In this document: positions 1 to 4,958 of the stretch, one piece after another
Numbering within the stretch: the first letter of the stretch is position 1
How the letters are laid out: every line of letters starts with the position of its first letter
From: CAZPXF01 sp964590945
GTDB taxonomy: Bacteria > Bacillota > Clostridia > Lachnospirales > Lachnospiraceae
Length of the DNA stretch: 5,802 nucleotides
Reading direction: 5' to 3'
Assembly: GCA_964590945.1 (NCBI GenBank)
Contig: CAZPXF010000110.1
Location: forward strand, 1 to 5,802
Notes under the pieces: generated by a model
Told to the model about the DNA's origin: nothing
Database searches by the model: none
Seen by the model: only the letters and a program-made list of their open reading frames with translations
Made by a program: the position numbers and the translations under genes

Positions 1-35
1 GATATGTGTATTTATAATAGCAGCCGGAGGGGGAG

Positions 36-63
36 TTGTAAAGATATTTTACTCGAATATACT
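36..63 (+). promoter_or_regulatory. Candidate sigma-A-type promoter for the operon
   Basis: A TTGTAA hexamer at 36-41 (4 of 6 to TTGACA) is followed after 16 bp by TATACT at 58-63 (5 of 6 to TATAAT). This would start transcription near base 70 and give a leader of about 110 nt before the first gene. Competing -10 candidates are perfect TATAAT hexamers at 92-97, which has only a poor -35 (TTACGT at 66-71 with a 20 bp spacer), and at 13-18, whose -35 would lie outside the window. The region is AT-rich, so some matches may be chance. That a promoter lies somewhere in 1-120 is more secure than which one is used. Confidence 0.4.
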
Positions 64-91
64 GGTTACGTTCTATGCTTTATGATATCCT

Positions 92-97
92 TATAAT
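92..97 (+). promoter_or_regulatory. Alternative -10 hexamer TATAAT
   Basis: This is a perfect TATAAT in the AT-rich leader of the decarboxylase-like gene. No good -35 lies 16-18 bp upstream and there is no TG dinucleotide for an extended -10. If used, transcription would begin near base 104, leaving a leader of about 75 nt that starts right at the AAAAGG in front of the possible upstream ORF. Confidence 0.3.
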
Positions 98-120
98 ATA
101 TACGAAAAGGTAAAACAAAT

Positions 121-156
121 ATGGACAATAAATGGAGTGATCTTCATACGTTTTAA
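121..156 (+). CDS. Possible 11-codon upstream ORF in the leader
   Basis: An ATG at 121 opens a frame encoding MDNKWSDLHTF that stops with TAA at 154-156, 22 nt before the ATG of the decarboxylase-like gene. AAAAGG at 105-110 lies 10 nt upstream and could serve as a weak ribosome binding site. The peptide has no run of Lys, Arg or other regulatory codons, so it does not look like a classic attenuation leader peptide. Its stop codon falls in the loop of a hairpin (142-163) that overlaps the next gene's ribosome binding site, so translating it could affect that gene. An ORF this short may also be chance. Confidence 0.25.
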   Translation: MDNKWSDLHTF

Positions 157-163
157 CATGAAG
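142..163 (+). promoter_or_regulatory. Small leader hairpin overlapping the first ribosome binding site
   Basis: CTTCAT (142-147) can pair with ATGAAG (158-163), giving a 6 bp stem with a 10-base loop, extendable by one T-G pair (141 with 164). The 3' arm includes the first three bases of the AAGGAGG ribosome binding site (161-167), so folding would partly hide it. The stem is AU-rich and weak, so any effect is an inference. Confidence 0.25.
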
Positions 164-167
164 GAGG
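161..167 (+). promoter_or_regulatory. Ribosome binding site of the decarboxylase-like gene
   Basis: AAGGAGG is a full match to the anti-Shine-Dalgarno sequence and lies 11 nt before the ATG at 179. It decides the start. In-frame starts at GTG 137 and ATG 158 lie upstream of or inside this region with no site of their own, and GTG 170 is only 2 nt downstream of it. Confidence 0.8.
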
Positions 168-178
168 TTGTGATACAG

Positions 179-1597
179 ATGAGCAGATTATTGGATCAGT
201 TATATGAATACGGCGAATCCGATTACTATGGATTCCACATGCCGGGGCATAAGAGAAATATGAATTTTTACGACGGGAAGCTGCCGCTGAATCTTGATAT
301 TACGGAGATAGACGGTTTCGATGACCTGCATCATGCGAAAAGCGTCTTAAAAGAGGCGCAGGAGCGTGCGGCCAGGGTCTTCCATGCAGGGGAGACGCAC
401 TTTCTTATCAATGGAAGCAGCGTCGGCATCATCAGCGCGATTCTGGGATGCACGAACCGCGGAGATAAGATTCTGGTAGCAAGGAACTGCCACAAGAGCG
501 TTTATGCGGCGATCTATCTGAACGATCTGCGGCCGATCTACCTGTACCCGCGTTATTATGAGGAGTCGCAGCTCAACGGCACATGCCGCGCCTCCAGCAT
601 TCAAAGCATGCTGGAAGAGCATTCGGATATCAAGGCGGTCATCCTCGTATCGCCTACCTATGACGGTGTTGTGGCGGATATCAGCAGGATCAAGGAGATG
701 ACCCATGCGTACGGGGTACCGCTCATCGTCGACGAGGCCCACGGTGCACATTTGGGATTTCATGATTATTTTCCGGAGAATTCCAATACGGCGGGGGCGG
801 ACGTTGTCATCCACAGCGTCCATAAGATGCTTCCGTCCCTGACCCAGACCGCGCTTCTTCATATAAACGGGCCGTATGCGGATCCGGAAAAGATCCGCCG
901 ATATCTGGATATACTTCAAAGCTCAAGCCCGTCTTATGTGCTGATGGCAAGCATCGACGCCTGCGTGGATCTGATGGAGACAAAAGGGAAAGAGCTGATG
1001 GCGGAATATGCGAAGAATTTAAGCGGGCTCAGGGAGAGGCTGCGCGACAACCTGAAGGTGTTAAAAATGGTGCGCCGTTCCAGCCTGAATGCGATGTATG
1101 ATCCTTCCAAAATCGTGATCTCGACAAAATATGCGCCGGTCAGCAGCCGGGAGCTTTATGATATCCTTCTCGAAAAATATCATTTGCAGATGGAGATGGC
1201 GGCCGGAAGCTATGTTCTGGCGTTGACGAGCCCTGCAGATACGAAAGAAGGGTTTGAACGGCTGTATGACGCCCTCATTGAGATCGACGCAGGACTGGAA
1301 CCGTTGGAGGAGCCTGAAAAGGAGTCGTGGGAGCTGCCAAAGCTCACGGCAGTATGCTCGATAGCAGAAGCATCGGAAAAAAGCAGGAAGGAATGTATTT
1401 CCCTTCCATTGGAAGAGAGCGCCGGGTATGTATCCCGTGAATTTGCCTACGTGTATCCTCCGGGGATTCCATTGATTGTGCCGGGCGAACGGATCGAGGA
1501 AGAGGTGATCCGGCTTTTGATGCAGCATGAGGAGGCCGGTTTTGTGATCAGGGGACTGAAGGAGAAAGGGAAAACAGAGGTTTGGAAGGATGAATAA
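179..1597 (+). CDS. Orn/Lys/Arg decarboxylase family PLP-dependent enzyme (YaaO/SpeA-like)
   Basis: This is a fold-type I PLP enzyme of the bacterial basic amino acid decarboxylase family, which removes CO2 from arginine, lysine or ornithine to make agmatine, cadaverine or putrescine in the cytoplasm. The 472 residues include the family's N-terminal FHMPGHKR (19-26), the phosphate-binding GSSVG (79-83), His105 in NCHKS as the likely PLP-stacking residue, DEAHGAH (185-191), and the Schiff-base lysine Lys216 in SVHKM. A C-terminal domain with AYVYPPGIPLIVPGE (423-437) completes it. At about 470 residues it is the short Gram-positive form, without the N-terminal wing domain of the roughly 710-residue E. 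coli inducible enzymes. The start at 179 follows from the AAGGAGG at 161-167. It occupies the position of yaaO in B. subtilis. The substrate cannot be read from the sequence. The 3' end overlaps the next gene by 8 bp, suggesting translational coupling. Confidence 0.93.
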   Translation: MSRLLDQLYEYGESDYYGFHMPGHKRNMNFYDGKLPLNLDITEIDGFDDLHHAKSVLKEAQERAARVFHAGETHFLINGSSVGIISAILGCTNRGDKILVARNCHKSVYAAIYLNDLRPIYLYPRYYEESQLNGTCRASSIQSMLEEHSDIKAVILVSPTYDGVVADISRIKEMTHAYGVPLIVDEAHGAHLGFHDYFPENSNTAGADVVIHSVHKMLPSLTQTALLHINGPYADPEKIRRYLDILQSSSPSYVLMASIDACVDLMETKGKELMAEYAKNLSGLRERLRDNLKVLKMVRRSSLNAMYDPSKIVISTKYAPVSSRELYDILLEKYHLQMEMAAGSYVLALTSPADTKEGFERLYDALIEIDAGLEPLEEPEKESWELPKLTAVCSIAEASEKSRKECISLPLEESAGYVSREFAYVYPPGIPLIVPGERIEEEVIRLLMQHEEAGFVIRGLKEKGKTEVWKDE

Positions 1598-2189
1598 GAT
1601 CGTTTATCTGATGGGGAAAAGCGCTTCCGGCAAAGACACGATCTACCGGAGGCTTCATAAGGAATTCCCGGAACTTTCGGATATTGTGCTCTATACGACA
1701 AGACCTGCAAGGGAAGGAGAGCAGGACGGGCGGGAGTATCATTTTATTTCCGGGGAAAAGGTACGGCAGTTTTCTGAGGAAGGACGGATTATCGAACTGA
1801 GAGCGTATCATACCATACATGGAGTCTGGAAATATCTGACTGTGGACGACGGACAGATCGATCTGGCAAAAAAGAGCTATCTTGTGATCGGTACGTTAGA
1901 GTCGTATCAGAAAATGAAGGAATATTTCGGCGGGGAGGCGATGCTCCCGGTGTATATTGAAGTGGAGGACGGGCTTCGCCTGGAGCGGGCGCTTCTGAGG
2001 GAGAAGGAACAGAAAGAACCCCGGTATGAGGAAATGTGCCGCAGATTTCTTGCGGATTGCAGGGATTTTTCGGAAGAGAAGCTTAAGGAGGCCGGGATCA
2101 TAGAAAGATTTCAAAATATTGACATGGAAAAATGTATCAGGGAAATTAAACTATATCTTGAGGGAAAATTGTGTTATACTAAAAACTAA
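1590..2189 (+). CDS. Guanylate kinase-like P-loop nucleotide kinase (divergent)
   Basis: This 199-residue protein resembles guanylate kinase (GMP + ATP to GDP + ADP). A P-loop GKSASGKDT (9-17) is followed by the GMP-binding signature TTRPAREGEQDGREYHF (36-52), with Arg38, Arg41, Glu44 and Tyr50, and then Glu69. An Arg-rich lid and C-terminal helix follow at about 130-160 (RLERALLREK, then RRFLADCRDFSEE). It departs from canonical Gmk in three places: the P-loop is not GPSGVGKGT, the Ser expected before TTRP is Leu34, and the GNYYGT segment is replaced by HGVWKYLT (77-84). It may therefore be a paralogue with altered substrate range beside a standard gmk elsewhere. The ATG at 1590 lies inside the end of the previous gene, with AGAGG at 1576-1580 as a 9-nt-spaced ribosome binding site. 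In B. subtilis the kinase gene at this position is tmk, but this sequence carries Gmk rather than Tmk motifs. Confidence 0.75.
   Translation: MNKIVYLMGKSASGKDTIYRRLHKEFPELSDIVLYTTRPAREGEQDGREYHFISGEKVRQFSEEGRIIELRAYHTIHGVWKYLTVDDGQIDLAKKSYLVIGTLESYQKMKEYFGGEAMLPVYIEVEDGLRLERALLREKEQKEPRYEEMCRRFLADCRDFSEEKLKEAGIIERFQNIDMEKCIREIKLYLEGKLCYTKN
2172..2180 (+). promoter_or_regulatory. Candidate internal extended -10 promoter before holB
   Basis: TGTTATACT matches an extended -10 (TG, one base, then TATACT) inside the last codons of the kinase-like gene. It would start transcription near 2187 with a leader of about 29 nt to the holB ATG. No consensus -35 lies at the right distance. A perfect TTGACA at 2119-2124 is too far upstream to pair with it. 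It may be chance in an AT-rich stretch. Confidence 0.25.
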
Positions 2190-2200
2190 GGTTCAGAGTT

Positions 2201-2206
2201 GAGGAG
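2201..2206 (+). promoter_or_regulatory. Ribosome binding site of holB
   Basis: GAGGAG lies 9 nt before ATG 2216. The in-frame TTG 2207 and ATG 2210 are 0 and 3 nt from it, too close for efficient initiation, so 2216 is the preferred start. Confidence 0.7.
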
Positions 2207-2215
2207 TTGATGAGC

Positions 2216-3205
2216 ATGACAGGGTTTAAAGACGTGATCGGACACAGGGATATTATTGAATACATGCAGAATGCAGTGAAGACGGATCAGGTGTCCCATG
2301 CATATATTTTATGCGGCGCCAGAGGTTCGGGAAAGAAGATGCTGGCCAATCTGTTTGCTCAGACCCTGCAGTGTGAAAAGCATGGAACAGAGCCGTGCGG
2401 AGAGTGCCATTCCTGCCGGCAGGCGGAGAGCGCCAACCATCCGGATATCATCCGTGTCCACCATGAGAAGCCGAACAGCATCGGCGTTGAGGACGTCAGG
2501 GATCAGGTCATCGGGGATATCATGATCAAGCCTTACAGCAGTCCGTATAAGATCTATATCATTGCAGAAGCAGATAAGATGACGGTTCAGGCGCAGAACG
2601 CGCTGCTGAAGACGATCGAGGATCCTCCGGCATATGCGGTTATCTTTCTTCTGGCAGAGAATGCAGACACGCTGCTTGCGACGATCCGCTCCAGATGCGT
2701 AATGCTGAAGCTTAAAAATATTAAAGACAAATTGATTAAGAAATATCTGATGGAAAGCCTTAAGGTTCCGGATTATAAAGCAGACGTCTGCGCCGCATTC
2801 GCCCAGGGCAATGTAGGTCAGGCTGTTATGCTGGCTCAGTCCGAGCATTTTCATGAGATCCATTCGGAAGCGGTTCAGCTTTTGAAACACGTAAAAGAGA
2901 TGGATTTGAGCGAGATCGCGGCGACAGTCAAAGAGGTTTCGCGCTTCAAGCTTGAGATCACAGATTTTCTCGACATTCTGTCCGTATGGTTTCGTGACGT
3001 CCTGCTTTACAAGGCGACAAAGGATGTCAATGGGATCATTTTTCAGGAAGAGACAGAAGCGATCCGGGAGCAGGCAAGTTCCAGTTCCTATGAAGGGATT
3101 GAGAAGATTCTCGAAGCGATCGAAAAGGCGAAGCAGAGACTTCGTGCAAACGTGAATTTTGAGCTGGTAATGGAACTGCTGTTCCTGACGATAAAGGAGA
3201 ATTAA
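2216..3205 (+). CDS. holB: DNA polymerase III subunit delta' (clamp loader)
   Basis: Delta' is a subunit of the clamp loader that opens the beta sliding clamp and places it on primed DNA. The 329 residues begin with MTGFKDVIGH, then show a degenerate P-loop GARGSGKK (34-41), a four-cysteine zinc module (Cys53, Cys61, Cys64, Cys67), a Walker-B-like stretch IIAEADKM (115-122), QNALLKTIEDPP (127-138), and the clamp-loader SRC motif (159-161) whose Arg acts on a neighbouring ATPase subunit. A helical C-terminal collar domain follows from about 215 to the end. Lys41 replaces the usual Ser/Thr of the P-loop, which suggests ATP is not hydrolysed here, in line with delta' serving as the stator. The length is typical (about 330). 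Starts at 2207 and 2210 are possible but badly spaced from the ribosome binding site. Only 3 bp separate it from ricT, the same order as B. subtilis holB-yaaT. Confidence 0.95.
   Translation: MTGFKDVIGHRDIIEYMQNAVKTDQVSHAYILCGARGSGKKMLANLFAQTLQCEKHGTEPCGECHSCRQAESANHPDIIRVHHEKPNSIGVEDVRDQVIGDIMIKPYSSPYKIYIIAEADKMTVQAQNALLKTIEDPPAYAVIFLLAENADTLLATIRSRCVMLKLKNIKDKLIKKYLMESLKVPDYKADVCAAFAQGNVGQAVMLAQSEHFHEIHSEAVQLLKHVKEMDLSEIAATVKEVSRFKLEITDFLDILSVWFRDVLLYKATKDVNGIIFQEETEAIREQASSSSYEGIEKILEAIEKAKQRLRANVNFELVMELLFLTIKEN
3194..3199 (+). promoter_or_regulatory. Ribosome binding site of ricT
   Basis: AAGGAG lies inside the last codons of holB, 9 nt before the ATG at 3209, which implies that ricT translation is linked to the end of holB. 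Confidence 0.75.
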
Positions 3206-3208
3206 TAT

Positions 3209-4117
3209 ATGGCAAAGATAATTGGCGTCAGATTCCGCCCTGCGGGTAAGGTTTATTTCTTCTCTCCGGGCAGACATCATGTGAAGACCGGCGATCATGT
3301 GATTGTTGAGACGGTCAGAGGAGTGGAATACGGAACCGTTGTAAGCGGACTGCGTGAGGTGCCGGATGCACAGATCACACAGCCGCTCAAGTCGGTGATC
3401 CGTATCGCTACAAAGGAGGACGATAAGCAGGAAGCGAATAACCGTGAAAAGGAGAAGACAGCATTCAAGATCTGCCTTGAGAAGATCCGCAAGCACGGAC
3501 TCGAGATGAAGCTTATCAATGCAGAGTATACATTTGACAATAATAAGGTGCTTTTCTATTTCACGGCGGACGGAAGAATTGATTTCCGTGAGCTGGTAAA
3601 GGATCTGGCGGCCGTATTCCGTACCAGGATTGAACTCCGTCAGATCGGGGTGCGCGACGAGACGAAGATCCTCGGCGGCATCGGTATTTGCGGGCGCGAG
3701 CTGTGCTGTCATACGTTTTTGACAGATTTTGCGCCTGTTTCTATCAAAATGGCGAAGGAGCAGAATCTTTCCCTGAATCCTACAAAGATATCCGGGGTCT
3801 GCGGCAGGCTGATGTGCTGTCTGACCAACGAGGAGGAGACGTACGAATATCTGAACAGCAGGCTTCCGTCCAACGGAAGTTCGGTCACGACAGTTGAAGG
3901 ACTGAAGGGGGAGGTTCAGAGTCTGGACGTACTCCGCCAAAAGGTAAAGGTTCTGGTGCAGCTGGAGGATGACGAGAAGGAGCTCCGTGAATACAGCGTA
4001 GAGGAACTGAAGTTCCGTCCGCGCCAAAAGAAGAACGATGTGCGTCTTTCGAAGGAAGAGATGCGCGAGCTCAGGAAACTGGAGAAAAAGGACAAGAGCG
4101 AGGGCAATCTGGACTGA
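3209..4117 (+). CDS. ricT: RicT (YaaT), PSP1-family regulator of RNase Y-dependent mRNA maturation
   Basis: In B. subtilis RicT joins RicA (YmcA) and RicF (YlbF) in a cytoplasmic Fe-S complex that promotes RNase Y processing of selected operon mRNAs and is needed for sporulation, competence and biofilm formation. The 302 residues contain the PSP1 core: HVIVETVRGVEYGTVV (30-45), an acidic and basic helical region (68-100), and the Cys-rich hallmark GICGRELCCHTFLTDF (159-174), KMAKEQNLSLNPTKISG (180-196) and CGRLMCC (198-204). Cys161, Cys166, Cys167, Cys198, Cys203 and Cys204 are the likely cluster ligands. A charged tail (about 270-302, rich in Lys and Glu) makes it somewhat longer than the Bacillus protein of about 275 residues. 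AAGGAG at 3194-3199 fixes the start. Its presence fits a spore-forming or formerly spore-forming Firmicute. Unlike B. subtilis, no yabA follows. Confidence 0.95.
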   Translation: MAKIIGVRFRPAGKVYFFSPGRHHVKTGDHVIVETVRGVEYGTVVSGLREVPDAQITQPLKSVIRIATKEDDKQEANNREKEKTAFKICLEKIRKHGLEMKLINAEYTFDNNKVLFYFTADGRIDFRELVKDLAAVFRTRIELRQIGVRDETKILGGIGICGRELCCHTFLTDFAPVSIKMAKEQNLSLNPTKISGVCGRLMCCLTNEEETYEYLNSRLPSNGSSVTTVEGLKGEVQSLDVLRQKVKVLVQLEDDEKELREYSVEELKFRPRQKKNDVRLSKEEMRELRKLEKKDKSEGNLD

Positions 4118-4881
4118 TGTGTGAAGAGAAAAATGTACACGCTGCAGCAGCAGACGCGGCAGGACAGCGTGCAGCAGCCGTATGCAGGACAGAGCTGAAA
4201 GATGGGGAGCGCCTGGACGACCTTCAACTGGGCGGCTATGAGATCATTCAGAATCCGGGAAGGTTCTGTTTCGGCGTGGATGCGGTCATACTTTCTGACT
4301 ACGCCGTAGTAAAGGAAGGCGAGAAGGTTCTGGATCTTGGAACCGGAACCGGCATACTGCCGATCCTCCTTGCAGCAAAGACGGCGGGGGGACATTTTAC
4401 AGGGCTTGAGATTCAAAAGGAAAGCGCAGATATGGCGAGAAGGAGCGTCCGGCACAATGGCCTGGAGGACAGAATTGACATTGTAACCGGAGATATCAAA
4501 GAGGCAGCCGGGATATTCGGGCGTGTCTCTTTTGACGTCATTGTGACAAATCCGCCGTATATGCTGGGACAGCACGGACTTCAGAATGCATCCGAAGCCA
4601 AAACGATCGCCCGGCATGAAGTCCTCTGTACATTAGACGATATATTGCGGGAGAGCGCGAAGCTGTTAGGCTTCAAAGGACGGTTTTATATGATTCACCG
4701 TCCGTTCCGGCTTGTGGAGATCCTGTCGAAGATGAGTCAATACGGGATCGAACCCAAGCGCATGAAACTGGTTCATCCATCGATAGATAAGGAGCCGACC
4801 ATGGTTCTGATCGAAGGGTATCGGGGCGGAAACTCCCGCATCACAGTGGAGCCTCCGATGATCGGACCGATCACCTGTTAG
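4117..4881 (+). CDS. trmN6: TrmN6/YabB-type tRNA1(Val) (adenine37-N6)-methyltransferase
   Basis: This class I SAM-dependent methyltransferase belongs to the YfiC/YabB family, whose E. coli member methylates N6 of A37 next to the tRNA-Val anticodon. The 254 residues show the conserved opening LKDGERLDDLQLGGYEIIQ (27-45), FCFGVDAVILSDYA (50-63), SAM motif I VLDLGTGTGILP (71-82), an acidic residue after strand 2 in GLEIQ (96-100), and catalytic NPPY (145-148), typical of N6-adenine methyltransferases. The ATG shares its A with the ricT stop (TGATG), so translation probably relies on coupling. Only a weak GAGGG (4100-4104) lies upstream. The first 26 residues form an Ala-rich stretch that is not part of the family core. 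No other in-frame ATG, GTG or TTG lies between it and the conserved region. Family and methyl chemistry are secure, while the exact tRNA target is inferred. Confidence 0.9.
   Translation: MCEEKNVHAAAADAAGQRAAAVCRTELKDGERLDDLQLGGYEIIQNPGRFCFGVDAVILSDYAVVKEGEKVLDLGTGTGILPILLAAKTAGGHFTGLEIQKESADMARRSVRHNGLEDRIDIVTGDIKEAAGIFGRVSFDVIVTNPPYMLGQHGLQNASEAKTIARHEVLCTLDDILRESAKLLGFKGRFYMIHRPFRLVEILSKMSQYGIEPKRMKLVHPSIDKEPTMVLIEGYRGGNSRITVEPPMIGPITC
4143..4178 (+). repeat. GCA-rich low-complexity stretch with a 9-bp direct repeat
   Basis: TGCAGCAGC occurs at 4143-4151 and again at 4170-4178, 27 bp apart and in the same reading frame. It encodes Ala-rich sequence at residues 9-22 of the TrmN6-like protein. 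Such GCA runs arise easily by slippage and may explain the N-terminal extension. Confidence 0.5.
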
Positions 4882-4958
4882 AGGGGGCAGGCGTTCTTCT
4901 CCGGAGATTTAAGGATCCGGCCGTCGCCGGGAAACAGCAGGCTCACAGGGGGATTCGT
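4882..4958 (+). other. 77-bp gap between trmN6 and rsmI with a small hairpin
   Basis: This is the longest gap between genes in the window. It holds an 8-bp palindrome CTCCGGAG (4899-4906) and a GC-rich hairpin: CCGGC (4917-4921), loop CGTC, GCCGG (4926-4930), with a possible extra T-G pair. No T-run follows, so it is not an intrinsic terminator. The rsmI ribosome binding site starts at 4947. B. subtilis carries yazA (a GIY-YIG protein) at this junction, and nothing of that size fits here. Confidence 0.5.
4947..4952 (+). promoter_or_regulatory. Ribosome binding site of rsmI
   Basis: AGGGGG lies 6 nt before the ATG at 4959 and supports that start. No other in-frame start with a good site lies in the gap. 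Confidence 0.65.

Noticed and set aside
1..93. Open frame running from the left edge to TAA at 94-96
   Set aside because: It crosses likely promoter sequence, has no recognisable protein signature and is short. Nothing shows it is the tail of an upstream gene.
347..1528. Two - strand open frames (347-919 and 1061-1528) inside the decarboxylase-like gene
   Set aside because: They are antisense to a gene with complete catalytic motifs and have no plausible domain or conserved context.
2309..4027. 572-codon open frame on the - strand across holB and ricT
   Set aside because: It is an antisense shadow of two clearly conserved genes, spans their junction, has a Leu/Arg/Cys/His-biased composition and shows no recognisable domain. 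Codon bias of the + strand genes explains the lack of stops.
3916..4617. 233-codon open frame on the - strand across ricT and trmN6
   Set aside because: It is antisense to conserved coding sequence, has Ser- and Phe-rich low complexity, and shows no family motifs.
4859..4873. 15-base inverted repeat TGATCGG-A-CCGATCA at the end of trmN6
   Set aside because: The single-base centre does not allow an RNA hairpin without losing pairs, it lies in codons, and a 7-bp arm is expected by chance at about this frequency in a window of this size.
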